Below are positions 26,912 to 35,844 of a stretch of 64,000 nt of DNA, piece by piece. This DNA is from Candidatus Desulfopertinax cowenii (lineage in GTDB: Bacteria; Bacillota; Desulfotomaculia; Desulfotomaculales; Desulforudaceae). The DNA lies in assembly GCA_001899445.1 (NCBI GenBank), contig MPOA01000006.1, positions 496,001-560,000 on the forward strand, in the 5' to 3' direction. The notes beneath the pieces were generated by a model, which ran no database searches, was not told the origin of the DNA, and saw only the letters and a program-made list of their open reading frames with translations. A program made the translations under genes and the position numbers. How positions within the stretch are numbered: position 1 is the stretch's first letter; each line of letters begins with the position of its first letter.

Positions 26912-27883
26912 TCACTCCTCTTTCGATCCCCCCGCCCGCTCGTAAGCTTCGACAATCTTGATCACCAGCGCGTGCCGGACGGTGTCGGCTCCGGTAAGAT
27001 AAACAAATCCGATCCCGTCAATCCCTGAAAGGATTTGTTCCGCCTCGATCAAGCCGGAGGCCTGTCCCCGGGGCAGATCCACCTGGGTGATATCCCCGGT
27101 CACCACCGCCTGGGAACCGAAGCCCAGGCGGGTCAGGAACATCTTCATCTGCTCCGGCGTGGTGTTCTGAGCCTCGTCCAGGATGATGAACGCATCCTCC
27201 AGGGTCCGGCCCCGCATGTAGGCCAGGGGAGCGATTTCAATTATGTGCCGCTCGAGATAGCGCCGGGTGTTTTCCACGCCCAGCACGTCAAACAGGCTGT
27301 CGTAGAGGGGGCGCAGGTACGGGTCGACCTTCTCCTGCAGATCCCCCGGTAAAAAACCGAGCTTCTCACCGGCCTCCACGGCCGGCCGGGTTAGGATCAA
27401 ACGGCTAACTTCCTTGTTGCGCAATGCCCGTACCGCCATCACCACCGCCAGGTAGGTTTTCCCGGTCCCGGCCGGGCCGATGGCGAACACCACGTCTTTT
27501 TCGGACATGGCCCGGACGTACTGCTGCTGCCCCAGGGTCTTCGGCCGTACCGGCTTGCCCCGGGGCGTGGTCAGGATCACTTCGCGGGCCAGCGCGGCTA
27601 ACCCGGCCTGCTGGCCGACACGCACGCTATTGATGATATATTTCACGTCGGCAGGCGTCAAGTCGCGCCGTTCCAGGTAGAAGGCCTCCAACTGCCGGAT
27701 GACCTCCTGCCCCTCGGTCACTTGCTCCTCGGTGCCGAACAGAATCAGGTCCCCGTTCCGCATTACCACGCGCACACCCACCTCGTCCTCCAAAATGGCC
27801 AGGTGTTCGTCGTAATTACCCATTATGGCCGCCGCCACCCGGGGATCGTGCACCACCATTCTCTTTTCAACCAGTTTCGCCAA
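26912..27883 (-). CDS. phoH: PhoH family ATPase
   Basis: A 323-residue protein. The P-loop GPAGTGKTYLAVV and Walker B FIILDEAQNTTPEQMKMFLT are intact, with an N-terminal RNA-binding-like extension (ILEDEVGVRVVMRNG). PhoH-like ATPases are often linked to ybeY and thought to act in RNA metabolism. A TTG start at 27883 is used, twelve bases after AGGAGG. It lies between yqfD and pgpH as in other Firmicutes. Confidence 0.93.
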   Translation of the reverse strand: MAKLVEKRMVVHDPRVAAAIMGNYDEHLAILEDEVGVRVVMRNGDLILFGTEEQVTEGQEVIRQLEAFYLERRDLTPADVKYIINSVRVGQQAGLAALAREVILTTPRGKPVRPKTLGQQQYVRAMSEKDVVFAIGPAGTGKTYLAVVMAVRALRNKEVSRLILTRPAVEAGEKLGFLPGDLQEKVDPYLRPLYDSLFDVLGVENTRRYLERHIIEIAPLAYMRGRTLEDAFIILDEAQNTTPEQMKMFLTRLGFGSQAVVTGDITQVDLPRGQASGLIEAEQILSGIDGIGFVYLTGADTVRHALVIKIVEAYERAGGSKEE

Positions 27884-27928
27884 TAAGCGCCATGACCTCC
27901 TCTATGAACTAATATGAATTATTTACAG

Positions 27929-29152
27929 TCATTCGGTCCGCGGTTTCTCCACGCCGATGTCCTCCAGGGTTTCCACGGTGATCTGCATCCGTACCAGGTG
28001 TTCCCCGGGGCCCGTAGGCACCAGTTCAACCCTTTCGTTCAGCACTTTCGCTTCCACCGGAATCCGCTCCTGCAGGATTTCCCGGGCCCGTTGTTCGGCC
28101 AGACGCAGGGCATCCAACTGGGTGTGGCGCACCAAGCGGTTCCTAGTTTCCCGGTAAACCGTGGTTACTATTTCGACGGGCAGGGAATAATTCCTCCAAC
28201 CCGGGACTGCCCGTACGGTTTCCGAAACCTCATAGTTTCTATACGGCTCCCGCTTGGGGCCCAACCCGGCAATCTCCCGTCCCCAGACCCGGAGCGCCAT
28301 CCGTCTCGCTTCCCGGCCGGTCGGTTCGGGCACCTTCTCCACCAGCGGCGCCTCGCCGTAGGCCTCGTACCACACCCGGGCCTTGACGATCCCCCGGGCC
28401 CGCACCAGCCGGGGTTCAACGTTCAGGATCGCCCCCTTGGAATCAAGGGCCTCGGGCGGCCAGATCTCCCCGGAAATCAAGAGCTGTCCCGGAAACACCG
28501 TCTCTCCCTCCCGGACCACCGCCTGGCCGCTTAAGACCAGCACCTCCTGCACCAGGCCGGCCTTGGCCGCCAGGATATCGGAAGGCCGGTCGTCGGTGTC
28601 CGGAGGCGGCAGTTTCTTTTCGGCCACCGTGAGCAGGGCCCTGGCCCCCTTGACCTCCAGCCCCACCCAGGCGATTTCCGGGATTTTGTCCTTGACCTTG
28701 TCCTCCACCGCGAACACCTCGAACCGCCACTTGGCCGCCCCGCGGTAGAGCCCGGCCTCGCGGGCCGCGGCGAGAATCTCCCGGTCTTCTATCTTAACAT
28801 TTCCGTCAACGTCTATAAACCAAATGAAGGACGACAGGAAATACAGGGCGGCCAGGAAAAGCGCGGCCCCGAAGGTCAGTGTTTTCCGGCGCCGCGCCCG
28901 CCCGAGGAGAAAAGGAAACCCCATCCGGCTGTTGATCCGGAAACGGCTGCCTGTGTCCCGGGCAACGTGGCGTAGGGGTTTCACCCCGGAAAGACGGGTC
29001 TTAACGAGGATCCGGTCGGCGTCCAACCGCCTGATATCCCAGAAGTAGATGCCCCTGCGGGCCGCCAGGTTAATGAATTTCTCCAGGGTCCGCCCGCTGA
29101 CCACCATGGTCACGTAGCCGAATAGGTAGGCCAGGATTTTGAGGACGAACAT
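27929..29152 (-). CDS. yqfD: Sporulation protein YqfD
   Basis: About 407 residues from ATG 29152, eight bases after GGGAGG. A basic N-terminal domain is followed by one membrane helix (TFGAALFLAALYFLSSFIWF), then an extracytoplasmic region with the family pattern GLYRGAAKW and IPEIAWVGLEVKGARA. YqfD is needed for efficient sporulation, probably in the engulfment membrane; the molecular role is unknown. It follows yqfC by 49 bases in a typical pair. Confidence 0.92.
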   Translation of the reverse strand: MFVLKILAYLFGYVTMVVSGRTLEKFINLAARRGIYFWDIRRLDADRILVKTRLSGVKPLRHVARDTGSRFRINSRMGFPFLLGRARRRKTLTFGAALFLAALYFLSSFIWFIDVDGNVKIEDREILAAAREAGLYRGAAKWRFEVFAVEDKVKDKIPEIAWVGLEVKGARALLTVAEKKLPPPDTDDRPSDILAAKAGLVQEVLVLSGQAVVREGETVFPGQLLISGEIWPPEALDSKGAILNVEPRLVRARGIVKARVWYEAYGEAPLVEKVPEPTGREARRMALRVWGREIAGLGPKREPYRNYEVSETVRAVPGWRNYSLPVEIVTTVYRETRNRLVRHTQLDALRLAEQRAREILQERIPVEAKVLNERVELVPTGPGEHLVRMQITVETLEDIGVEKPRTE

Positions 29153-29201
29153 TATGGAAACCTCCCGGGCCAAAATTCAGTTAAGGAAAACAAAAGTTCA
29201 T

Positions 29202-29483
29202 CTAAGTGAAGCATAGACTTTCGATCTGGCCCTCGATACACAGTTCGTCCGGGAGAATATTACGCAGCACCAGCTCACGTCCCCGCACGGCGACTTCCCC
29301 GGCAGGCACCAACACCCGCACGGACTCGGTGGTATACTCCACGATTCCACGGTGGTTCTCTATGACCACGTGTACGTTCCCCACCAGAATGATCTTTGGC
29401 AGGTCCAGGGCAACCTCGCCCGGGATTTCCAGGACCTCGGCCATGGTCCGCCGCAACTTATTCCGAACGTTCCGCCAGCCCAA
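29202..29483 (-). CDS. yqfC: Sporulation protein YqfC
   Basis: A 93-residue protein with the YqfC pattern LEIPGEVALDLPKIILVGNV, then IENHRGIVEYTTESVRV and RILP-like ILPDELCIEGQI. It partners YqfD in sporulation. The start is TTG 29483, seven bases after GGGGAGG; that ribosome site is buried in a hairpin (29491-29521), suggesting translational control. Upstream of it the usual rpsU-yqeY neighbours are displaced by the accessory module 29595-37162. Confidence 0.9.
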   Translation of the reverse strand: MGWRNVRNKLRRTMAEVLEIPGEVALDLPKIILVGNVHVVIENHRGIVEYTTESVRVLVPAGEVAVRGRELVLRNILPDELCIEGQIESLCFT

Positions 29484-29490
29484 ATTAAAA

Positions 29491-29521
29491 CCTCCCCACG
29501 CTCAAACTTATGCCGGGGAGG
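29491..29521 (-). promoter_or_regulatory. Hairpin masking the yqfC ribosome-binding site
   Basis: On the minus strand CCTCCCC (29521-29515) is an exact complement of GGGGAGG (29497-29491), the Shine-Dalgarno of yqfC, with a 17-base loop. Flanking AA/TT can extend the stem. No T tract follows, so it is more like a translation-blocking hairpin than a terminator. Confidence 0.5.
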
Positions 29522-29594
29522 GTTACATATTCGGGCAACAAGTTTCCCGCGGGCAACGCAACGGCTACAAGCCACGAATGGTCCCCTTCATCCT

Positions 29595-31070
29595 TCATCC
29601 TTCCGCGAAATTATTGTCCTCCACTGCTCTTAAAAATACCAGGGTAGCCACGTACCGGCCACCATCATCGTACACCGCGGCGATTTCACAAGTCACCTCG
29701 TTCAAGTCGAGCGCTACCCGGTTGAGGGACCTAGACCCGACATTGTCGATGATAGCCGTAGCCAACCGCGAATCGACCTCGCTGATGTGCCGGCCCTTTT
29801 CCAGGGAGCCGAGATAATAGTTGGCGAGCATGTTGGCCAGCATTATTTCGTGGTTTTTGTCTACCACCACCAGTCCGCTCCGGTCGACCTCAACGAGTTT
29901 GGCGAGGATGTTGCCGCCGATCTTTTCCTGGTCGTGGTTCAAAGTGATCACCACGAGGGAACCGAGCAGTTTCCCTTCCTTGAAGATGGGCGAGCAGACA
30001 AGTTCCAGCAATTGGCCCGAACTTTTAAAGATCGTTTTTCTACTTTCACCGTGAACTATGTCCGGCACCGGTCCAAAGATTTCCTGGAACTCAAGGTCCT
30101 TCAAAGTGCTTTTTTGATCGGCGAAAAACTTGTGCGCCGCCTCATTTGCAAAAACAATCTTGCCCGCCTGGTTGCAAATGACAACTCCTTCCTTCAGGTG
30201 GTTGAAGACGGCAAAGTTGATATCTTCAAAGTAGGCATTGATGCTGCTGTACCACAAATTAACCATGAATTTGTAGAGCGCAAATTCGTAAACACAGAAA
30301 CACAACACAAAAAGCAGGCCCATAAGGATGATTACCCGGTAAGCTTCAAAGGGGTTGTCCTTCTGGAAAAAGCAAATCTGCCAGGAGCTGTGCTTGATAC
30401 TAGCGGTATCAACCCGGTAGGGCAAGTCATCGCGAAAACTGCTTTGCCAGGCGGAAAAACCCTTAGCTTTTTCCGGATCGAAGGGCCAGACCACCGGGTG
30501 ATGTCCCCCGTCCAGCAGGGCGACCTGAAAGTCTTCACCCGCAAACAGCTGGGTCAATTCCCAGAAGAATTCGCCAGCTTTAAAATCAATCAGCAAGACG
30601 CCTTGCAGCTGGGTTGCTGTTTTGCGCACCGGGGTTCCGACCCTGACCTTCAAGTCCTCCCCCCCCGTAACCAACGTTTCCCCCACCAGCGCCCGCGTAA
30701 AGGCCGGAGAATGGGCGATCGGAAAATCCACCCCGTCGGTGGTTGAATCAATAAGGCGGCCGTCCGTGTCCACCAGGTAAACCGCGGTTATTCTCGCATC
30801 CCGACCGGCAATCTCTTGCAGCACGGCACCGGTAGGGCTGTCCCCCCGCTCCAACTTGCGGGCCGCGCCCTCGGCGAAGGAGGCGATGTCGTGGGTAAAG
30901 ATTTGGGCCTTGCTTAAAGCGGCCTGCTGGAGGCTGTGCTCATATTCGGTCATTGCTTTTGTGATCAGGCGAAACTCCACGATGGAAAAACCAGTAATCA
31001 CGATCAATAAAACGATGATGACGCAAAAAGACGGAACGCTTCGGTTTTCGGGGGGTTTAAACACGACCAT
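29595..31070 (-). CDS. Membrane Cache/PAS sensor protein without catalytic output domain
   Basis: A 491-residue protein. Helix 1 is at about 14-35; an extracytoplasmic Cache-like domain (about 36-235, with ITAVYLVDTDGRLIDSTTDG) and a second helix follow (RVIILMGLLFVLCFCVYEFAL). Two cytoplasmic PAS domains come next: KEGVVICNQAGKIVFANEAA and DRSGLVVVDKNHEIMLANML. No kinase, GGDEF, methyl-accepting or DNA-binding domain follows. It lies 12 bases downstream of the response regulator gene, so it probably modulates the adjacent NarX-like kinase by protein contact. Confidence 0.75.
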   Translation of the reverse strand: MVVFKPPENRSVPSFCVIIVLLIVITGFSIVEFRLITKAMTEYEHSLQQAALSKAQIFTHDIASFAEGAARKLERGDSPTGAVLQEIAGRDARITAVYLVDTDGRLIDSTTDGVDFPIAHSPAFTRALVGETLVTGGEDLKVRVGTPVRKTATQLQGVLLIDFKAGEFFWELTQLFAGEDFQVALLDGGHHPVVWPFDPEKAKGFSAWQSSFRDDLPYRVDTASIKHSSWQICFFQKDNPFEAYRVIILMGLLFVLCFCVYEFALYKFMVNLWYSSINAYFEDINFAVFNHLKEGVVICNQAGKIVFANEAAHKFFADQKSTLKDLEFQEIFGPVPDIVHGESRKTIFKSSGQLLELVCSPIFKEGKLLGSLVVITLNHDQEKIGGNILAKLVEVDRSGLVVVDKNHEIMLANMLANYYLGSLEKGRHISEVDSRLATAIIDNVGSRSLNRVALDLNEVTCEIAAVYDDGGRYVATLVFLRAVEDNNFAEG

Positions 31071-31082
31071 AACACCCTTCCG

Positions 31083-31697
31083 TCATTTAAGCAGGCCCTT
31101 TTTTGCCGCTGAAGCAAGGGCTTCTTCAATGGTTTTAACTCCCAACTTGGCACAGATCCCCTGGATCCTTCTCCGCAGGGTGGAAAGACTGATATGCACC
31201 CGGTTGGCTACCGATTTCTGGTTCTCTCCGGTGGCGAGCAACTGCAAAATTTGCAACTCCATTTCGGTGAGTTCGGTATCACGATTCATGAAGAACAGCT
31301 TGCTGCTCAAACCGGGATACAGGTAACGGCCGGTCTTCATCACGATATTAATGGCGGACTTGATTTCGCCAAAGGAGGCGTACTTGGGAATGAAACCGTG
31401 CACCCCGTGTTTCATAGCCTTTCTGACAAACAGGGGATCATCATAGATGGTTAGCGCCAGGTATTTGAGCCCGGGCCGGCGGGCGCCGATCTCCCGGGGC
31501 AGTTGCAGCCCGTCTCCATCGGGGAGCCCGATGTCCAGCAGGACAAGGTTGATGTCCGCCGGCAGGTTTTCCACCGCCTCTCGGTAGGTACCCGCTTCGG
31601 CCACCACCGTCATGTTGGCCTCCAGTTCGATAAGTCGTTTCAACCCTTCCCGAACGATCTGGTGATCTTCCACTAGCATGATCTTAATTTTGGGCAC
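31083..31697 (-). CDS. NarL/FixJ-type response regulator
   Basis: A 204-residue protein. Receiver domain: MLVEDHQIVREG, phospho-acceptor in LVLLDIGLPDGDG and the usual Thr in YLALTIYDD; a Lys is retained in GFIPKYAS. C-terminal LuxR-type helix-turn-helix: TEMELQILQLLATGENQKSV, NRVHISLSTLRRRIQGICAK. Its start overlaps the end of the kinase gene by 14 bases, so the two form a two-component pair. The divergent transporter operon beginning at 33724 is the obvious target (inference). Confidence 0.9.
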   Translation of the reverse strand: MPKIKIMLVEDHQIVREGLKRLIELEANMTVVAEAGTYREAVENLPADINLVLLDIGLPDGDGLQLPREIGARRPGLKYLALTIYDDPLFVRKAMKHGVHGFIPKYASFGEIKSAINIVMKTGRYLYPGLSSKLFFMNRDTELTEMELQILQLLATGENQKSVANRVHISLSTLRRRIQGICAKLGVKTIEEALASAAKKGLLK

Positions 31698-33300
31698 TGG
31701 ATGTCTCCTCCCAGTTGATGGGAATGGTAAGGGTCACCACGAAGCCGCCAGCAGCATAACCGTACGCCAGGTTACCGCCCAGCAGCTTCGCGCGCTCCTT
31801 CATGCCCCATAAGCCTTTCCCTTCGACCGGTTTCTCTCCGGGTGGGCCGTTATCTTTAACTTCGATTTTCAGGGTCCCACCCCGGACCGCAAAATGAATT
31901 TCTACCTTGGAGGCCGCGGAATATTTGATTACGTTGGTCAGGGCCTCTTGCACAATCCTATAGATGGCGATTTCCTCCCATGTTTCAAGCTTGAGGGTGT
32001 GGGATTCGTAATAAATGCGCGTCTCGATTCCGTACGCTTTTTCGAAATAGGAAACGTACGACTCCAGGGCCGGGATTAACCCCATTTTATCGACCAGGTA
32101 CGGGTGGATCTCGTTCATGATATTGCGCATGTCCACGGCTGCGTGCTGGCAGTGGGTTCGGAGCTGTTCCAGGTCTTTACGGATGGCGTCGGCGCCGCCG
32201 GGGGCCAAATCATTGCTTTGCCGCAACAGGTGGTCCAAAGCGCGAATCATAGTTGCCATGTACCGGCCCATCCAATCGTGAATCTCGATGGAGAGCCTTT
32301 TGCGTTCGGTTTCGATGCTTTCAAAAAAGAAACGTTTGTTTTCAGGGCGCTCTCCCGCCGAAAAGATCATCGCCGCGCCGGTCAGCATATTCAAGGTGAA
32401 TAAGGGATAGTAATCGACGGTTAAGCAGGTTTTTCGCCCGGCATAAGTATAGGATGTTTGATGATCGATCAACCGTTGCTGGTGAAGGATGACGTGGAAA
32501 AGCGGTTCGAACACATTCTGTAAATGTGGGAAGTGTCCCAACGCTTCGTTCAGGGACTTGTTGAGGACTGCGTCCGCAGCCACTTCCAGCAGCTTTTCTG
32601 CCGCCGCGTTGATTTTTTTTACTACTCCTCTCCGGTCGGTTATAATCACGGCGTTACGCCAGTTGTCCGTCAGGTACTTTACATGCGAATACTGTACGAA
32701 CAGGGGCAGCGCCACCCCGAGCAAACCGGTCACCAACAAAGCCAACGACAAAAGGGCCAGCGAAAACAGGAGCAGCCGGTCCCTGCTTTCCAGGATCGCA
32801 ATTGCCGCCGCCGCCTGCTCTACCTCGTGTTCCAAGGCGGTGATGACGAGCGCGGTTTTATCCCTCAGCTCGGTGGCCAGATATTCGTGTTCCGACTGCA
32901 GGGCAGCGGCAGCCTTACTTCCGGCCGCCGGTTCTGCATGGGCGAGCTCTCTTTCCACGAAGAAAAGGTAGTGCCTGTTGGCCGCAATCAAATCCGCCAC
33001 CTTGTTTTTCGTGGGGAGATCCACGGCATAGTACAGATCCAACTTATCCCGGATCGTTTCCGAGCTGTAACGCCGGAAATCGTCCAGGTGGCGCTGGTCA
33101 GCATGGCGCATGTAGTTCTCCACGCTGGCTAGCGAGCGCTCCACGTTCAGGGATAGCTGGTAGCCCGCGGCAAGATGCGCCGAGTGGCGAGCCAGGTCGC
33201 TAATTTTTTTAGGTGCAAGATAAGCCCTACCAGCTAACAGTAGCGCCAGGATGACCAACAGCACGGTCAGGGCGATGCTGATCCAGATGTAGGTTTTCAT
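31684..33300 (-). CDS. NarX/DesK-type sensor histidine kinase
   Basis: About 538 residues from ATG 33300, chosen because the first membrane helix (WISIALTVLLVILALLLAG) begins directly after it. An extracytoplasmic all-helical domain of about 150 residues resembling four-helix-bundle sensors lies between helices 1 and 2. A PAS domain (VIITDRRGVVKKINAAAEKL) follows. The HisKA_3 dimerisation domain has the phospho-His in SIEIHDWMGRYMATMI; the ATPase domain shows IVQEALTNVIKYSAASKVEI and GKGLWGMKERAKLLGG. The signal is unknown. A longer form from ATG 33381 is possible but lacks a ribosome site. Confidence 0.88.
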   Translation of the reverse strand: MKTYIWISIALTVLLVILALLLAGRAYLAPKKISDLARHSAHLAAGYQLSLNVERSLASVENYMRHADQRHLDDFRRYSSETIRDKLDLYYAVDLPTKNKVADLIAANRHYLFFVERELAHAEPAAGSKAAAALQSEHEYLATELRDKTALVITALEHEVEQAAAAIAILESRDRLLLFSLALLSLALLVTGLLGVALPLFVQYSHVKYLTDNWRNAVIITDRRGVVKKINAAAEKLLEVAADAVLNKSLNEALGHFPHLQNVFEPLFHVILHQQRLIDHQTSYTYAGRKTCLTVDYYPLFTLNMLTGAAMIFSAGERPENKRFFFESIETERKRLSIEIHDWMGRYMATMIRALDHLLRQSNDLAPGGADAIRKDLEQLRTHCQHAAVDMRNIMNEIHPYLVDKMGLIPALESYVSYFEKAYGIETRIYYESHTLKLETWEEIAIYRIVQEALTNVIKYSAASKVEIHFAVRGGTLKIEVKDNGPPGEKPVEGKGLWGMKERAKLLGGNLAYGYAAGGFVVTLTIPINWEETSSAQN

Positions 33301-33608
33301 TTGGTGCCCGACGTCACTCCCCAAAACGAACAGTTTATTTTGAATCGCTGTCCCTCGTTGGCGCCCCTCGTTAATGAGCATTTCGCCAGGCAGCGCCGGT
33401 TTCCTTTGTGGATCATTTTGACTCGTTTGCTTTGCCAGATTGAGCTAAAAGTGTCAGGTGGAAGAATTTGTTGCTTTACCTGGCGGGCCAAAAAATTCAA
33501 CTTGCGCTGTAAAGGTTGGTCGCCAAAAATTAAGGATGATAAAACTTATAAGTAAGGAAGGGGAAGTGTCTTAAGCGAATTGTTTTAATTTAGGAATAGG
33601 AGGTGGAA
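33301..33608. other. Divergent intergenic region of the accessory module
   Basis: This 308-base part of the kinase-transporter gap shows no convincing gene. An 84-codon frame reading 33301-33555 is not supported by a ribosome site or a recognisable sequence. The last 100 bases are clearly more AT-rich than the surroundings, as expected for the regulatory region of the divergent operon. I found no confident -35/-10 pair. Confidence 0.4.
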
Positions 33609-33686
33609 ATGCGCGCTTATTTGTTGAAGATTTTAAGGTTTGACGGTGGAGCGCAGGGCGTGATTTTTGTGTTTGGGAGTATTTAA
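33609..33686 (+). CDS. Possible 25-codon leader peptide or small membrane peptide
   Basis: ATG 33609 is preceded by AGGAGG at a good distance and opens a 25-codon frame (MRAYLLKILRFDGG and so on, ending VIFVFGSI). It closes 37 bases before the transporter start at 33724. The second half is hydrophobic. It could be a leader peptide or a tiny membrane protein. Nothing but the ribosome site and position supports it. Confidence 0.35.
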   Translation: MRAYLLKILRFDGGAQGVIFVFGSI

Positions 33687-33723
33687 GTTTATTAAGTAGT
33701 TTAAGTAAGGAGGGGGAACCTCG

Positions 33724-35496
33724 GTGAGCGAAAAGTCCAATAGCGAAGTCGTAGTAGAAGAAAAACGCCAGCCCGAATTGGTGCGGATGTTTAAGACCGA
33801 GGATTATTGGGCAATTTGGCTGGGTGCCTTGTTACTTATATTCGCTCTGATCATGGCTTTTGCCAACCCGCCGGACCCGGCGAAATTTGCCGAATACCGG
33901 GCCATTATGCAGCAGGAGGCGGAGCGGGCACCTTTTAAGACCATCGCCTATCACGAGGCCGAAATGGCGAAGGAAAAAATGCGGGCCCGCAACGAGGAAC
34001 CCTTCAAGACGCTTTATGCCTTTACGAACCGGCCAAAAGGTTGGGACACCAATCCCATTTCCGCGCTCTACTTGAGCGAGAGTGAGGCCGCGGCTATCAG
34101 GGAGGCAAACAAGGAAAGGTACGCGCAGGCGCAAGAAGCGACTGCTGCGGCCCGGGCGGCGGCGGAAGAGGCCGAGGCCGCGGCGGCGGTTGCCGGGTTC
34201 AAGGACAGCGCCTTGAATGAGCGGGCCAAGGAGGCGATCGCGGCGTGGCAGGCTGCCCTGGCCGCCGAAGCCAAGGCCAAGAAGGCGGCTACCACCCAGG
34301 CCTACAACCTTATCCCCGGTCTGGTGGTCCTGATGATTGCCATCGCCCTCTTTTTCTCCATTGGTTTGCGCTTCATGGGCCACAACGTCCGGCGATACCT
34401 GGTCGCTTTTCCAGTGGTGTTTGCGCTCGCGGTACTAGCCTATGTTTTGGCCAACCAGGCCACTATGAAAGCGCTGGGCCTGTCATACGTGCTCTTCGCC
34501 CTGGTCCTGGGCCTTTTGATCGCCAATACCATTGGAACCCCCAACTGGTTGAAACCGGCGGTCCAGACCGAATACTACATTAAAACCGGCCTGGTGTTGT
34601 TGGGTGCGGGCATCATGATCGGCAAAATTGCCCTCATCGGCATTCCAGGGATCTTTGTAACCTGGGTGGTTACCCCCATTGTGCTTATAGCCACTTTCTG
34701 GTTCGGACAGAATATCCTCAAAATACCGTCTAAAGAGCTGAACATTACCGTTTCGTCCGACATGTCGGTCTCTGGTGTTTCGGCGGCCATCGCCACGGCC
34801 GCGGCCTGCCGGGCCAAGAAAGAGGAGCTGACCCTGGCCATCGGCATGTCTATGGTCTTCGTGGCCATTATGATCTTTGCGATCCCGGCAGTTGCCAATG
34901 CGCTCAACATGCACCATGTGTTGGCCGGGGCTTGGATTGGCGGCACCGTTGACAATACCGGGTCGGTCGTCGCCGCCGGCGAGTTGATCGGGCCGGTCGC
35001 GATGTACGTGGCGGCCACCATCAAGATGATCCAGAACGTCATGATCGGAGTCATTGCCTTCGGCGTGGCCGCCTACTGGGCCCTGAAGGTAGAGCGCGAG
35101 CGCTCCGGCGTGGCTGGGCAGCAGGTCGATCTCCGCTTCGGGTCGGCCTTGCGCGAGATCTGGGATCGTTTCCCCCGGTTCATCCTCGGCTTTCTCGGGG
35201 CTTCGATCGTGTTTTCCATCCTCTATACCACCATGGGGCATGACTGGAGCAAGGTGATGATTGATAACGGCGTGCTGGCCTGGGCGAACAGGTTCCGGGG
35301 CTGGTTCTTTGCCCTGGCCTTTGTGAGCATCGGCCTGGCGACCAATTTCCGCGAGCTGGCCGTGCATCTCAAGGGTGGGAAACCGGTCATCCTTTACGTG
35401 TGCGGGCAGTCCTTCAACCTGGTGCTGACCCTGCTCATGGCTTACCTGATGTTCTTCGTCGTGTTCCCCGGCATCACGGAGCAAATTGTCCCGTAA
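33724..35496 (+). CDS. UPF0324/YeiH-type putative sulfate exporter family transporter with extracytoplasmic coiled-coil insert
   Basis: A 590-residue protein, far longer than the common 330-350-residue YeiH type. After helix 1 (about 29-50) comes a soluble insert of about 145 residues ending in an Ala/Glu-rich coiled coil (QAQEATAAARAAAEEAEAAA), likely outside the membrane. The conserved transporter core follows, with YIKTGLVLLGAGIMIGK, SSDMSVSGVSAAIATAAACR and GGTVDNTGSVVAAGELIGP. The family is annotated as putative sulfate exporters, but the substrate is not proven. The GTG start follows AAGGAGGGGG. It heads a four-gene operon divergent from a two-component system. Confidence 0.85.
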   Translation: MSEKSNSEVVVEEKRQPELVRMFKTEDYWAIWLGALLLIFALIMAFANPPDPAKFAEYRAIMQQEAERAPFKTIAYHEAEMAKEKMRARNEEPFKTLYAFTNRPKGWDTNPISALYLSESEAAAIREANKERYAQAQEATAAARAAAEEAEAAAAVAGFKDSALNERAKEAIAAWQAALAAEAKAKKAATTQAYNLIPGLVVLMIAIALFFSIGLRFMGHNVRRYLVAFPVVFALAVLAYVLANQATMKALGLSYVLFALVLGLLIANTIGTPNWLKPAVQTEYYIKTGLVLLGAGIMIGKIALIGIPGIFVTWVVTPIVLIATFWFGQNILKIPSKELNITVSSDMSVSGVSAAIATAAACRAKKEELTLAIGMSMVFVAIMIFAIPAVANALNMHHVLAGAWIGGTVDNTGSVVAAGELIGPVAMYVAATIKMIQNVMIGVIAFGVAAYWALKVERERSGVAGQQVDLRFGSALREIWDRFPRFILGFLGASIVFSILYTTMGHDWSKVMIDNGVLAWANRFRGWFFALAFVSIGLATNFRELAVHLKGGKPVILYVCGQSFNLVLTLLMAYLMFFVVFPGITEQIVP

Positions 35497-35524
35497 GCAT
35501 GTAACTGGAGCGGAGGCAATAAGA

Positions 35525-35797
35525 GTGTTTAGGCGGATGAGTGTACCAGGTGGGCGCAAGCGCCCGCCTGGCAACTTTTTTCAGCGTTGGCTGGCGTTTA
35601 TCATCGGAGTGCTTCTCCTGGCGGGACTTGTTTTCACCGCTCCGGTGCTGGAGCGCCTACCGGGGCTTGGGCCCAGGATTGAAGCCCTGCGCGAAAGCGG
35701 CGTGGAGACCGGTGCTTTCTGGTGGGCTGACGTGCCCGAAGTTAGCGAGGCCGAGCGCTACATCCGGCAATCCCGCGACCTTGCCCCCGGAAATTAA
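35525..35797 (+). CDS. Small single-span membrane protein of unknown function
   Basis: 90 residues from GTG 35525, eight bases after GCGGAGG. A basic N-terminus (MFRRMSVPGGRKRPPG) precedes one membrane helix (LAFIIGVLLLAGLVFTAPVL). An external tail of about 45 residues with acidic and Trp residues (GAFWWADVPEVSEAERYI) follows. It begins 28 bases after the transporter stop, so it is probably co-translated and could be an accessory subunit. No family recognised. Confidence 0.65.
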   Translation: MFRRMSVPGGRKRPPGNFFQRWLAFIIGVLLLAGLVFTAPVLERLPGLGPRIEALRESGVETGAFWWADVPEVSEAERYIRQSRDLAPGN

Positions 35798-35844
35798 ACA
35801 CAGTCTATTAGCTCTGGCTTGATTGCGGGGAGGTGATCGCAAAC

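Noticed and set aside
33301-33555. 84-codon frame in the divergent region before the transporter
   Set aside because: No ribosome site, no recognisable sequence, and it overlaps the expected promoter region of the kinase gene.
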